Assembly: GCA_041890495.1 (NCBI GenBank)
Contig: CP169086.1
Span: forward strand, 4,898,001 to 4,962,000
Direction: 5' to 3'
Length of the DNA stretch: 64,000 nucleotides
DNA from: Escherichia boydii
GTDB taxonomy: Bacteria; Pseudomonadota; Gammaproteobacteria; Enterobacterales; Enterobacteriaceae
Every line of letters starts with the position of its first letter. Position 1 is the first letter of the stretch. Shown piece by piece: positions 14,343 through 23,332 of the stretch. Made by a program: the position numbers and the translations under genes. A model generated the notes under the pieces. That model saw only the letters and a list, made by a program, of their open reading frames with translations, ran no database searches and was not told the DNA's origin.

Positions 14343-14726
14343 ATGATTACAGGTATCCAGATTACTAAAGCCGCTAACGACGATCTGCTGAACTCTTTCT
14401 GGCTGCTGGACAGCGAAAAAGGCGAAGCGCGTTGCATCGTTGCAAAAGCAGGTTATGCAGAAGATGAAGTGGTTGCAGTAAGCAAACTGGGTGACATTGA
14501 ATACCGTGAAGTTCCAGTAGAAGTGAAACCAGAAGTTCGCGTTGAAGGTGGTCAACACCTGAACGTTAACGTTCTGCGTCGCGAAACTCTGGAAGATGCA
14601 GTTAAGCATCCGGAAAAATATCCGCAGTTGACCATCCGTGTATCCGGTTATGCGGTACGCTTCAACTCACTGACTCCAGAACAGCAGCGCGACGTTATCG
14701 CTCGTACCTTTACTGAAAGCCTGTAA
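14343..14726 (+). CDS. grcA: Autonomous glycyl radical cofactor GrcA (YfiD)
   Basis: A 127-residue spare part for pyruvate formate-lyase: it replaces the oxygen-damaged C-terminal glycyl-radical region so that formate production can continue. The radical glycine sits in RVSGYAVRF near residue 102. Start ATG 14343 follows a GGGGAGG ribosome site. It is regulated by the FNR site upstream and ends at a bidirectional terminator shared with srmB. Confidence 0.97.
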
Positions 14727-14748
14727 CGGCTTCAGCAGGGGGGAATAA

Positions 14749-14777
14749 AAAAGCCGGGGATTTCCCCGGCTTTTTTT
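14749..14777. terminator. Bidirectional terminator between grcA and srmB
   Basis: A-run, then AAGCCGGGGA paired with TTCCCCGGCTT, then a T-run: a near-perfect hairpin usable in both directions between two convergent genes. Confidence 0.92.
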
Positions 14778-16104
14778 ACTCTTCAGTTTTCGTCTCTGGT
14801 GCGGCAGAGCTTGGCTTACGGCGCTTACCAATATTTTTGGTATCGCGGTGGCGCTGCTTCACGCGCGGTTTCTCTTTTTCTTTCTCTTTTCTCTCAGCAC
14901 GTTTCGCGAGCGCTTTCTTGGACGGTTTACCCGTCATTTTTTCACTCGGCGCGCGCGTGGTCGGGCGGAGTTCGTCAATAACGCGCGCTTTCAGCGGCTC
15001 GTCAACATAGCGGCCAATTTTCTGCAGCAGCAGGTAGTCATGCGCTTCGACCAGTGAAATCGCAATCCCTTTGCGGCCCGCGCGGCCGGTACGGCCAATA
15101 CGGTGCAGGTAGGTATCTCCGCTGCGCGGCATATCGAAGTTAATGACGTGGCTGACGTCAGGAATGTCGATACCGCGCGCGGCAACATCGGTTGCAACCA
15201 GTACGTTTACGCGACCTTCGGTCAAACGCTTGATCGCTTCGTTACGCTTGCCTTGTACCATCTCACCTTCGAGATAGCAGTTGTTGATGCCCGCTTCGCG
15301 CAGCCAGTTTGCCAGCTCATGCACACGTTCACGCTTACGCACAAACACAATTGAGCGGGTCGCTTCCGGCTGTTTTAACAGATGCACCAGCAACGCGGTT
15401 TTATGCTCAAGATCATCGGCGCGGTAATACCACTGATGAATTTTTTTGCGCTCACGGGTGGACGGATTGGCAGAAACTTCCACCGGGTCTTCCAGCAGAC
15501 GCTCGGCAAAGTCCTGAATCGCATCGCCTTCCAGCGTTGCCGAAAAGAGCAGGGTCTGTTTACGCCAGCGCGTTTCGCCAGCAATATGTTCGATATCCTG
15601 AGCGAAGCCCATATCCAGCATACGGTCTGCTTCGTCGAGGATCAGCGTTTCAACCGCGCGGCAATCGAAGTTCTCTTCTTTTATGTATTGCAGCAGACGC
15701 CCGGTCGTGGCGACCACGATGTCCTGGTTTTCGCTGAACACTTCCGCGTGGTTCATATAGGCTACGCCGCCGGTGATGGTGGCGATATCCAGATGCGTAT
15801 GTTTCGCCAGTTCGCGGGCATGATCGGCCACCTGCATCGCCAGCTCGCGAGTTGGGGTGAGGATCAAAATACGCGGCGGACCGGATTTCTTACGCGGGAA
15901 ATCGAGCAGGTGCTGCAACGCTGGCAGCAGATACGCCGCCGTTTTACCGGTGCCTGTCGGCGCAGAACCGAGTACATCACGGCCATCGAGCGCAGGCGGA
16001 ATGGCGGCAGCCTGAATGGCGGTCGGGCGAGTGAAACCTTTATCCTGGAGGGCTTCCAGCAGGCTTTCGTCGAGTTCAAGTTCGGAAAAAGTCGTTACAG
16101 TCAT
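14776..16104 (-). CDS. srmB: ATP-dependent RNA helicase SrmB (DEAD box)
   Basis: DEAD-box helicase acting early in 50S ribosome assembly with L4 and L24. It has 442 residues. Visible motifs are the Q motif region, APTGTGKT (Walker A) near residue 48, PTRELA, LDEAD, SAT, and HRIGRTGRAGR. The last ~70 residues are basic and lysine/arginine rich, as expected for the RNA-binding tail. From memory this tail and motif VI differ from K-12 SrmB more than the rest of the protein does. Its stop overlaps the shared terminator. Confidence 0.95.
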   Translation of the reverse strand: MTVTTFSELELDESLLEALQDKGFTRPTAIQAAAIPPALDGRDVLGSAPTGTGKTAAYLLPALQHLLDFPRKKSGPPRILILTPTRELAMQVADHARELAKHTHLDIATITGGVAYMNHAEVFSENQDIVVATTGRLLQYIKEENFDCRAVETLILDEADRMLDMGFAQDIEHIAGETRWRKQTLLFSATLEGDAIQDFAERLLEDPVEVSANPSTRERKKIHQWYYRADDLEHKTALLVHLLKQPEATRSIVFVRKRERVHELANWLREAGINNCYLEGEMVQGKRNEAIKRLTEGRVNVLVATDVAARGIDIPDVSHVINFDMPRSGDTYLHRIGRTGRAGRKGIAISLVEAHDYLLLQKIGRYVDEPLKARVIDELRPTTRAPSEKMTGKPSKKALAKRAERKEKEKEKPRVKQRHRDTKNIGKRRKPSSAAPETKTEE

Positions 16105-16235
16105 GTTCTACCTCTGTGTGGGGCGCTGATTATAGACGTTACGGCTGCAATCTTCATCTGTTTGTATGGATATCGCTTCTCGGGTATTGTTCTCACCCGG
16201 TGCTATCGCCGTTTTTCCTGCAAGGTTTTATTTTC

Positions 16236-16973
16236 ATGTCACAGTCTACATCCGTGCTTCGTCGTAATGGATTTACTTTTAAACAGTTTTTTGTTGCTCA
16301 CGATCGCTGTGCGATGAAAGTGGGAACGGATGGTATTTTATTGGGCGCATGGGCACCGGTGGCTGGGGTAAAACGTTGCCTTGATATCGGCGCGGGTAGC
16401 GGGTTGCTGGCATTAATGCTGGCGCAGCGAACCGATGACAGCGTGATGATTGATGCAGTTGAACTGGAAAGTGAAGCTGCCGCGCAGGCGCAGGAAAATA
16501 TCAACCAGTCCCCGTGGGCAGAGCGGATTAACGTCCATACGGCGGATATTCAGCAGTGGATCACACAGCAGACAGTACGCTTCGATTTAATCATCAGTAA
16601 CCCACCTTACTATCAGCAGGGAGTAGAGTGCTCGACACCTCAACGGGAACAGGCTCGCTATACCACTACGCTTGATCACCCATCGTTGCTGACCTGTGCG
16701 GCGGAGTGCATTACCGAAGAGGGATTTTTCTGCGTAGTGCTGCCAGAGCAGATTGGTAATGGTTTTACGGAGCTGGCATTAAGCATGGGCTGGCATTTAC
16801 GTTTGCGGACGGATGTGGCGGAAAACGAAGCGCGACTGCCGCATCGGGTGCTGCTGGCATTCTCCCCGCAGGCGGGAGAATGCTTTAGCGATCGCTTAGT
16901 CATTCGTGGGCCAGACCAGAACTATTCCGAAGCGTATACGGCGCTGACCCAGGCTTTTTATCTGTTTATGTAA
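16236..16973 (+). CDS. trmN: tRNA1(Val) adenine-37 N6-methyltransferase TrmN6 (YfiC)
   Basis: SAM-dependent enzyme that methylates N6 of A37 in tRNA-Val(UAC). It has 245 residues from ATG 16236 (MSQSTSVLRR). SAM motif I reads DIGAGSGLLAL near residue 49 and the catalytic NPPY motif is SNPPYYQQG near residue 119. An in-frame extension back to 16116 has no support. Divergent from srmB; its last 16 bases overlap the nadB 3' end on the other strand. Confidence 0.95.
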   Translation: MSQSTSVLRRNGFTFKQFFVAHDRCAMKVGTDGILLGAWAPVAGVKRCLDIGAGSGLLALMLAQRTDDSVMIDAVELESEAAAQAQENINQSPWAERINVHTADIQQWITQQTVRFDLIISNPPYYQQGVECSTPQREQARYTTTLDHPSLLTCAAECITEEGFFCVVLPEQIGNGFTELALSMGWHLRLRTDVAENEARLPHRVLLAFSPQAGECFSDRLVIRGPDQNYSEAYTALTQAFYLFM

Positions 16974-18580
16974 TGATTGCCGGGGGAAAGGATCGACGGA
17001 CCGGAATGGGTGAGCAGTTCCGGATAATCCAGCGTGAAATGTAACCCCCGACTCTCTTTACGCATCATTGCACAGCGAACAATCAACTCGGCAACCTGTA
17101 CCAGATTACGCAGCTCCAGCAAATTATTTGAGACGCGGAAATGGGCGTAATATTCGTCTATTTCTTGTTGGAGCATGGTTATCCGCCGCAGGGCGCGTTC
17201 CAGGCGCTTCGTTGTGCGCACAATGCCAACGTAATCCCACATAAACAGACGTAGCTCGTGCCAGTTATGCTGAATTACTACCCGTTCGTCAGGGTTCTCA
17301 ACGCGGCTTTCATCCCACGGCGGTAACGTACTGATGTCGTGGGCATAAGGCATACGTCTGGTGATATCTTCCGCCGCCGACCAGCCATAGACCAGACACT
17401 CCAGCAATGAATTCGAGGCCATGCGGTTAGCGCCGTGTAAGCCGGTATAACTCACCTCGCCAATGGCATACAAGCCCTCGACGTCCGTACGCCCATGATC
17501 ATCAACCATTACACCACCGCAGGTATAATGTGCAGCAGGCACAATCGGTACCGGTTCTTGTGTGAGATCAATCCCCAGCCCGAGCAGCTTTTCATAAATC
17601 ATCGGGAAATGCTGGCGAATAAAATCGGCGGGCTTATGGCTGATATCAAGGAACATACAATCTGCGCCGAGGCGTTTCATTTCATGGTCAATGGCGCGGG
17701 CGACAATATCGCGCGGGGCCAGTTCGCCGCGCTCATCAAAATCGGGCATAAAACGCGTACCATCCGGGCGCTTGAGATAAGCGCCTTCGCCGCGCAGTGC
17801 TTCTGTTAACAGGAAATTGCGTACCTGTGGGTGATATAGCGCGGTAGGGTGGAACTGATTAAATTCGAGATTGGCAACCCGGCAGCCTGCGCGCCACGCC
17901 ATAGCAATGCCATCGCCAGAAGAAATATCCGGATTGGTGGTGTACTGATAAACCTTCGACGCACCGCCGGTTGCCAGCACTACCGCTTTTGCGTGGCAGG
18001 TTTCCACCGTTTCTTTATTACGGTTCCATACCCACTCGCCAACAACCCGTCGCGTGCCCGGCAGGCCAATTTTGTCAGAAACAATCAGATCAACCGCGTT
18101 GCTGCGCTCCAGCACGCGAATATTCGGATGGTTCAGCGCCTTGCTCACCAGCGTGGTTTCTACTTCTCTACCGGTGGCGTCGGCGGCATGAAGAATACGA
18201 CGGTGACTATGTCCACCTTCACGGGTCAGATGGTAACTTTCTTCGCCATTCGGTTGAATGTGGGTATCAAACAACACCCCCTGGTCGATTAGCCATTGCA
18301 CACAGGATCGTGCATTGCTGGCGACAAATTCAACTGCATGGCGATCGCAAATACCAGCCCCGGCAATCAATGTGTCTTCCACATGCGAGTCAATGCTGTC
18401 AGTTTCATCAAACACGGCGGCAATACCGCCCTGGGCATAAAATGTTGAACCTTCCGTTACCGGGCCTTTACTTAGAACGATGACCTGATGCTGGTCAGCC
18501 AGGCGTAGCGCCAGTGAAAGTCCGGCTGCGCCGCTACCGATAATCAACACGTCACATGAATGTTCAGGGAGAGTATTCAT
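16958..18580 (-). CDS. nadB: L-aspartate oxidase NadB
   Basis: FAD enzyme that oxidises L-aspartate to iminoaspartate, the first step of de novo NAD synthesis with NadA. It has 540 residues. The N-terminal dinucleotide-binding motif is IIGSGAAGLSLAL, and typical succinate-dehydrogenase-family segments follow, including HPTALY and HGANRMASNSLLEC. A NadR operator lies directly upstream, so NAD-dependent repression is expected. Divergent from rpoE. Confidence 0.97.
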   Translation of the reverse strand: MNTLPEHSCDVLIIGSGAAGLSLALRLADQHQVIVLSKGPVTEGSTFYAQGGIAAVFDETDSIDSHVEDTLIAGAGICDRHAVEFVASNARSCVQWLIDQGVLFDTHIQPNGEESYHLTREGGHSHRRILHAADATGREVETTLVSKALNHPNIRVLERSNAVDLIVSDKIGLPGTRRVVGEWVWNRNKETVETCHAKAVVLATGGASKVYQYTTNPDISSGDGIAMAWRAGCRVANLEFNQFHPTALYHPQVRNFLLTEALRGEGAYLKRPDGTRFMPDFDERGELAPRDIVARAIDHEMKRLGADCMFLDISHKPADFIRQHFPMIYEKLLGLGIDLTQEPVPIVPAAHYTCGGVMVDDHGRTDVEGLYAIGEVSYTGLHGANRMASNSLLECLVYGWSAAEDITRRMPYAHDISTLPPWDESRVENPDERVVIQHNWHELRLFMWDYVGIVRTTKRLERALRRITMLQQEIDEYYAHFRVSNNLLELRNLVQVAELIVRCAMMRKESRGLHFTLDYPELLTHSGPSILSPGNHYINR

Positions 18581-18586
18581 TTTCTT

Positions 18587-18604
18587 TGTTTAATTTACTA
18601 AACA
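18587..18604. promoter_or_regulatory. NadR operator of nadB
   Basis: TGTTTAATTTACTAAACA matches the NadR box TGTTTA-N6-TAAACA exactly and begins 7 bases upstream of the nadB start codon. Known biology: NadR represses nadB when NAD is plentiful. The rest of the ~230-base nadB-rseD gap shows nothing else I can name. Confidence 0.85.
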
Positions 18605-18835
18605 TGGTTTGGTCAGCATAGCATCATGTTGTGCGGATAAACACCTGCTATTTTAATATTTGTTACAGTTGCTAAACACGCTGACGCAGGGCGGCGAGAA
18701 AAAGAGAAGTTACTGGCTGGTGGAGGATTAGGTGGTGAAATAAAAAGGCCGTTGGGTTACTCTTCAGGCAGTTAAATGGGCATTTCTACACAGATAATGC
18801 GATGTTCAGATTCTGTAGACTTATAATGATAGATA

Positions 18836-18991
18836 ATGATCCGTCTACAGCATGACAAACAAAAACAGATGCGTTACGGAACTTTACAAAAACGAGACAC
18901 TCTAACCCTTTGCTTGCTCAAATTGCAGCTAATGGAGTGGCGTTTCGATAGCGCGTGGAAATTTGGTTTGGGGAGACTTTACCTCGGATGA
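18836..18991 (+). CDS. rseD: RseD, leader peptide coupled to rpoE
   Basis: A 51-codon frame beginning MIRLQHDKQKQ whose stop TGA overlaps the rpoE start as ATGA. The length and the overlap match RseD, a leader peptide described in E. coli whose translation is coupled to rpoE translation. An internal ATG 11 codons in could give a 40-residue form. The sigma-E-type promoter for rpoE lies inside this frame, so transcripts from it carry only part of rseD. Confidence 0.75.
   Translation: MIRLQHDKQKQMRYGTLQKRDTLTLCLLKLQLMEWRFDSAWKFGLGRLYLG
18878..18905 (+). promoter_or_regulatory. Sigma-E autoregulated promoter of rpoE
   Basis: GGAACTT (-35) and TCTAA (-10) with a 16-base spacer fit the sigma-E consensus. 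It sits about 83 bases before the rpoE start, the known site of autoregulation of the rpoE-rse operon. Confidence 0.82.
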
Positions 18992-19563
18992 GCGAGCAGT
19001 TAACGGACCAGGTCCTGGTTGAACGGGTCCAGAAGGGAGATCAGAAAGCCTTTAACTTACTGGTAGTGCGCTATCAGCATAAAGTGGCGAGTCTGGTTTC
19101 CCGCTATGTGCCGTCGGGTGATGTTCCCGATGTGGTACAAGAAGCTTTTATTAAAGCCTATCGTGCGCTGGATTCGTTCCGGGGAGATAGCGCTTTTTAT
19201 ACATGGCTGTATCGGATTGCTGTAAATACAGCGAAAAATTACCTGGTTGCTCAGGGGCGTCGTCCACCTTCCAGTGATGTGGATGCCATTGAAGCTGAAA
19301 ACTTCGAAAGTGGCGGCGCGTTGAAAGAAATTTCGAACCCTGAGAACTTAATGTTGTCAGAAGAACTGAGACAGATAGTTTTCCGAACTATTGAGTCCCT
19401 CCCGGAAGATTTACGCATGGCAATAACCTTGCGGGAGCTGGATGGCCTGAGCTATGAAGAGATAGCCGCTATCATGGATTGTCCGGTAGGTACAGTGCGT
19501 TCACGTATCTTCCGAGCGAGGGAAGCTATTGATAACAAAGTTCAACCGCTTATCAGGCGTTGA
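18988..19563 (+). CDS. rpoE: RNA polymerase sigma factor RpoE (sigma-24)
   Basis: Extracytoplasmic-function sigma factor that directs the envelope-stress response to misfolded outer-membrane proteins. It has 191 residues from ATG 18988 (MSEQLTDQ), matching E. coli exactly in length. Region 2 covers residues ~20-90 (DVVQEAFIKAYRAL, FYTWLYRIA), and region 4 has the helix-turn-helix LSYEEIAAIMDCPVGTVRSRI. It is held inactive by RseA, encoded next. First gene of rpoE-rseA-rseB-rseC. Confidence 0.98.
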   Translation: MSEQLTDQVLVERVQKGDQKAFNLLVVRYQHKVASLVSRYVPSGDVPDVVQEAFIKAYRALDSFRGDSAFYTWLYRIAVNTAKNYLVAQGRRPPSSDVDAIEAENFESGGALKEISNPENLMLSEELRQIVFRTIESLPEDLRMAITLRELDGLSYEEIAAIMDCPVGTVRSRIFRAREAIDNKVQPLIRR

Positions 19564-19595
19564 CGATAGCGGGATACTGGATAAGGGTATTAGGC

Positions 19596-20246
19596 ATGCA
19601 GAAAGAACAACTTTCCGCTTTAATGGATGGCGAAACGCTGGATAGTGAGCTGCTTAACGAACTGGCTCATAATCCAGAAATGCAGAAAACCTGGGAAAGC
19701 TATCACTTAATCCGTGACTCAATGCGGGGTGATACTCCCGAGGTGCTCCATTTCGATATCTCTTCACGCGTGATGGCCGCCATTGAAGAAGAGCCAGTAC
19801 GTCAACCGGCGACATTGATCCCGGAAGCCCAGCCTGCGCCGCATCAATGGCAGAAAATGCCATTCTGGCAGAAAGTACGTCCGTGGGCGGCACAGCTTAC
19901 CCAAATGGGCGTAGCCGCATGCGTATCGCTTGCAGTTATCGTTGGCGTCCAGCACTATAATGGACAATCTGAAACGTCCCAGCAGCCCGAAACGCCGGTA
20001 TTTAATACACTGCCGATGATGGGTAAAGCCAGCCCGGTTAGCCTGGGAGTACCTTCTGAAGCGACCGCAAACAATGGTCAACAGCAGCAGGTACAGGAGC
20101 AGCGTCGTCGCATTAATGCAATGTTGCAGGATTACGAACTGCAACGCCGACTCCACTCTGAACAGCTTCAGTTTGAGCAGGCGCAAACCCAGCAAGCCGC
20201 TGTACAGGTGCCAGGAATTCAAACTTTAGGAACGCAATCGCAGTAA
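19596..20246 (+). CDS. rseA: Anti-sigma-E factor RseA
   Basis: Inner-membrane anti-sigma factor that binds RpoE in the cytoplasm and is cut by DegS and RseP during envelope stress. It has 216 residues from ATG 19596 (MQKEQLSALMDGE). Cytoplasmic sigma-binding domain at residues 1-~100, one membrane segment (MGVAACVSLAVIVGV) at ~103-118, and a periplasmic part rich in Gln that binds RseB. The stop overlaps the rseB start (TAATGA). Confidence 0.97.
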   Translation: MQKEQLSALMDGETLDSELLNELAHNPEMQKTWESYHLIRDSMRGDTPEVLHFDISSRVMAAIEEEPVRQPATLIPEAQPAPHQWQKMPFWQKVRPWAAQLTQMGVAACVSLAVIVGVQHYNGQSETSQQPETPVFNTLPMMGKASPVSLGVPSEATANNGQQQQVQEQRRRINAMLQDYELQRRLHSEQLQFEQAQTQQAAVQVPGIQTLGTQSQ

Positions 20247-21199
20247 TGAAGCAACTTTGGTTTGCCATGTCATTAGTGACAGGTAGCCTGTTATTCTCTG
20301 CTAACGCCTCGGCCACTCCCGCGTCCGGGGCGTTACTACAGCAGATGAACCTGGCCAGTCAGTCACTGAATTACGAGCTGTCATTCATCAGCATCAATAA
20401 ACAGGGTGTTGAGTCTCTGCGTTATCGACATGCACGCCTCGATAACCGTCCTCTTGCACAATTGTTGCAAATGGATGGCCCGCGCCGGGAAGTGGTACAG
20501 CGCGGCAATGAAATCAGCTATTTTGAACCGGGACTTGAACCGTTCACGCTTAATGGCGATTACATTGTTGATTCTCTGCCATCGCTCATCTATACCGATT
20601 TCAAACGCCTTTCTCCTTACTACGACTTCATCTCCGTCGGGCGCACGCGTATTGCTGATCGTCTTTGCGAAGTCATTCGCGTGGTTGCCCGAGATGGTAC
20701 ACGCTACAGCTACATCGTGTGGATGGACACGGAAACCAAACTCCCCATGCGTGTAGACCTGCTCGACCGTGACGGTGAAACGCTGGAACAGTTCCGCGTT
20801 ATCTCCTTCAGCGTGAACAATCAGGTTGGCAACAGCATGCAGAATCTGGCTAAGGCCAGCCTGCCGCCGCTGCTTTCAGTTCCTGCCGGGGATTCCGTTA
20901 ATTTTAACTGGGTACCTGCCTGGATCCCGCAAGGGTTTAGCGAAGTGTCCAGCAGCCGTCGTCAGCTGCCAACGATTGAAACGCCGGTGGAATCGCGCCT
21001 CTATTCCGATGGCTTGTTCAGCTTCTCGGTGAATATCAATCGCGCAACGGCAAACAGCGCCGAACAAATGCTGCGTACCGGGCGCCGTACGGTGAGTACA
21101 ACGGTACGCGATAACGCAGAGATCACCATTGTGGGAGAACTCCCTCCGCAGACGGCGAAGCGCATCTCCGACAGCATTAAATTCAGGGCAGCACAATGA
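20246..21199 (+). CDS. rseB: RseB, periplasmic regulator of RseA cleavage
   Basis: Periplasmic protein that shields RseA from DegS and senses lipopolysaccharide or lipid signals. It has 317 residues, with signal peptide MKQLWFAMSLVTGSLLFSANASA and cleavage after ASA. The N-terminal domain is LolA-like, the C-terminal domain binds RseA. It overlaps rseA by one base and rseC by four, so translation is coupled. Confidence 0.96.
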   Translation: MKQLWFAMSLVTGSLLFSANASATPASGALLQQMNLASQSLNYELSFISINKQGVESLRYRHARLDNRPLAQLLQMDGPRREVVQRGNEISYFEPGLEPFTLNGDYIVDSLPSLIYTDFKRLSPYYDFISVGRTRIADRLCEVIRVVARDGTRYSYIVWMDTETKLPMRVDLLDRDGETLEQFRVISFSVNNQVGNSMQNLAKASLPPLLSVPAGDSVNFNWVPAWIPQGFSEVSSSRRQLPTIETPVESRLYSDGLFSFSVNINRATANSAEQMLRTGRRTVSTTVRDNAEITIVGELPPQTAKRISDSIKFRAAQ

Positions 21200-21672
21200 T
21201 CAAAGAGTGGGCGACGGTAGTCTCGTGGCAAAACGGCATTGCGCTGGTGAGCTGCGATGTAAAAGCCTCGTGCAATAGCTGCGCATCCCGAGCCGGTTGC
21301 GGCAGCCGCGTGCTAAATAAGCTCGGGCCGCAAACCTCGCACACGATTTCTGTGCCGAGTGAACAGCCGCTGATGGCCGGGCAAAAGGTTGAGCTGGGCA
21401 TCGCTGAAGGCAGTCTGCTCAGCTCCGCCATGCTGGTGTATCTCTCTCCGCTAATCGGGCTGTTTATCATGGGCGGCGTTTTCCAGATGCTGTTTGGCAC
21501 CGACGGAGCCGCTATGTGCGGTGCCGCATTGGGTGGTCTGGGGGGATTCTGGCTTGCTAAAGGCCTCTCCCCGACGCTTGCCGCGCGCGAGGAGTGGCAG
21601 CCTGTCATTCTCAGCGTTGGGCTGGCGCCAGACCAGCTTCGCGTTGAGACGCTCTCTTCTGAGGCCCGGTGA
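21196..21672 (+). CDS. rseC: RseC, inner-membrane sigma-E system reducing factor
   Basis: 158-residue membrane protein with an N-terminal cysteine cluster (CDVKASCNSCASRAGCGS, residues 16-33) and two membrane segments near residues 75-95 and 103-120. The RseC/MucC family is tied to the sigma-E operon and to maintaining reduced SoxR. Last gene of the rpoE operon. The region to lepA holds the lepA leader. Confidence 0.94.
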   Translation: MIKEWATVVSWQNGIALVSCDVKASCNSCASRAGCGSRVLNKLGPQTSHTISVPSEQPLMAGQKVELGIAEGSLLSSAMLVYLSPLIGLFIMGGVFQMLFGTDGAAMCGAALGGLGGFWLAKGLSPTLAAREEWQPVILSVGLAPDQLRVETLSSEAR

Positions 21673-21856
21673 TTCATCGGGCTTCATCATTTTTACGTCT
21701 TAAAACAGAAAACGACCTTTCTTCACGCTATACCTGCTTCTAAGTGCATTTCCAGGTAGCGAGGATGTAGTGTAGAATGCTGCGTTTTCGCACTGAAAAA
21801 CGTCAGGCTAAGAACAGCGGCCTCCAGGAATTCGTAAGGCATAATTATTTAACTAT

Positions 21857-21904
21857 ATGAAGAACATACGTAACTTTTCGATCATTGCTCACATCGATAA
21901 TTGA
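21857..21904 (+). pseudogene. lepA: lepA 5' fragment at the prophage junction (attL)
   Basis: The frame reads MKNIRNFSIIAHID, the start of elongation factor 4 (LepA), then leaves the gene at codon 15 (Asn where LepA has His-Gly-Lys-Ser) and stops. Phage integrase lies 200 bases on. Known biology: Gifsy-1 integrates in the 5' end of lepA. This is therefore the left attachment site. The core must lie within about 21857-21901, but its exact ends cannot be set without the right junction, which is outside the window. Confidence 0.8.
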
Positions 21905-22028
21905 TACCTCGCCAGCCCCCGCAAACCTCCGACAAAAACGCCTCAAGATCCCCATCAAATCAGCCTTTTCAAAAATTATACTGTTTGCATGTACAGTCAA
22001 CCTACGACATCATAAGTCATGGTTTTTG

Positions 22029-22089
22029 TGTCCACCAGTGCGTCCATATCCTATGATGGACACATAACCTCCCGTTCTGATGGACACAT
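22029..22089. repeat. Repeated GTCCA/TGGAC elements, probable integrase arm sites
   Basis: TGATGGACACAT occurs twice (22054-22065 and 22078-22089, 24 bases apart), preceded by inverted copies TGTCCA at 22029 and GTCCA near 22042. Repeats of this kind between attL and int are expected as arm-type binding sites of the integrase. They also sit in the int leader, so they could let Int control its own gene. Confidence 0.55.
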
Positions 22090-22102
22090 GCAGGGACAAA
22101 TC

Positions 22103-23332
22103 ATGGCTATTTCAGATAGTTATCTAAAGTCGTGCCTTGGGCGCGAACGAGACAAAGTTGAAGAAAAGGCAGACCGTGATGGTCTGTGGGTACGCATCTC
22201 CAAAAAGGGGGCCGTTACTTTTTTCTACCGATTCCGCTTCTTGGGCAAACAGGACAAGATGACGATCGGCAGCTATCCGGAGTTCGGATTAAAAGCCGCG
22301 CGCGATGAAGTCGCTAAGTGGGCCGCCATACTTGCCCGTGGCGAAAACCCACGGATCCGGCAAAGCCTCGACAAAGCCAAGATTAACAGCCAGTACACCT
22401 TCGAAGAGCTGTTTCGCGAATGGCATTCGATGGTGTGTGTTCAGAAAGAAACGGCAGGGCAGATTTTACGTACATTCGAATTGCACGTTTTCCCCAAGCT
22501 TGGTAAATACCCTGCGCATCAGCTCACGCTGCATAACTGGCTCACAGTGCTGGACCGATTGGCCCAGGGTTACAGCGAGATCACCCGGCGCGTAATCAGC
22601 AACGGCCGACAGTGTTATTCCTGGGCGGTAAAACGGCAACTGCTTGAGGTCAACCCACTATCGGAGATGTCTGGCCGTGATTTCGGTATCCAGAAGCAAA
22701 TGGGCGAGCGGACACTGGACCGCAAAGAGCTGGCGATTGTCTGGCGAGCCATTGAGGATTCGCGCCTCATTGAGCGAAACAAGATCCTCTATAAATTATC
22801 GCTTATATGGGCGTGCAGGGTCGGCGAACTCCGGCAGGCTGAAGTCGCACATTTCGATTTTGAAGAAGGGATCTGGACTGTGCCATGGGAAAACCACAAG
22901 ACAGGACGGAAGACAAAGAAACCAATAATTCGCCCTATCATCCCTGAAATGCTCCCGCTGATAAAACGGGCCATCGAGTTGGCGCCAGGACGCTTTGTTT
23001 TTTCAAAATATGAAGACAAGCCGATGAGTGAAGGCTTCCATATGAGCATCAGCAGTAACCTGGTTAAGTTCATGCTCAAGGCTTATAACGAGCAGGTGCC
23101 ACACTTTACTATTCATGATCTGCGCAGGACTGCGCGAACGAATTTCTCAGAGCTAACCGAGCCGCATATCGCTGAGATAATGCTCGGGCACAAATTGCCT
23201 GGGGTGTGGTCGGTGTACGACAAGCACACCTATGTTGAGGAAATGAGAGTGGCATATGGTAAGTGGTGGGCCCGACTTATGAGCATCGTCGAGCCCGACA
23301 TTCTGGAGTTCACGCCGCGTCAGGTCGGGTGA
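22103..23332 (+). CDS. int: Tyrosine-recombinase prophage integrase
   Basis: Site-specific recombinase that inserts and excises the prophage at lepA. It has 409 residues from ATG 22103, which has AGGGA 8 bases upstream; an ATG at 22088 is also in frame. The N-terminal DUF4102-type arm-binding domain contains TIGSYPEFGLKAARDE. Catalytic residues visible are Arg in ACRVGEL, Lys in NHKTGR, HDLRRTART, LGHKL and the Tyr near VYDKHTY. It overlaps xis tail-to-tail. Confidence 0.95.
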   Translation: MAISDSYLKSCLGRERDKVEEKADRDGLWVRISKKGAVTFFYRFRFLGKQDKMTIGSYPEFGLKAARDEVAKWAAILARGENPRIRQSLDKAKINSQYTFEELFREWHSMVCVQKETAGQILRTFELHVFPKLGKYPAHQLTLHNWLTVLDRLAQGYSEITRRVISNGRQCYSWAVKRQLLEVNPLSEMSGRDFGIQKQMGERTLDRKELAIVWRAIEDSRLIERNKILYKLSLIWACRVGELRQAEVAHFDFEEGIWTVPWENHKTGRKTKKPIIRPIIPEMLPLIKRAIELAPGRFVFSKYEDKPMSEGFHMSISSNLVKFMLKAYNEQVPHFTIHDLRRTARTNFSELTEPHIAEIMLGHKLPGVWSVYDKHTYVEEMRVAYGKWWARLMSIVEPDILEFTPRQVG

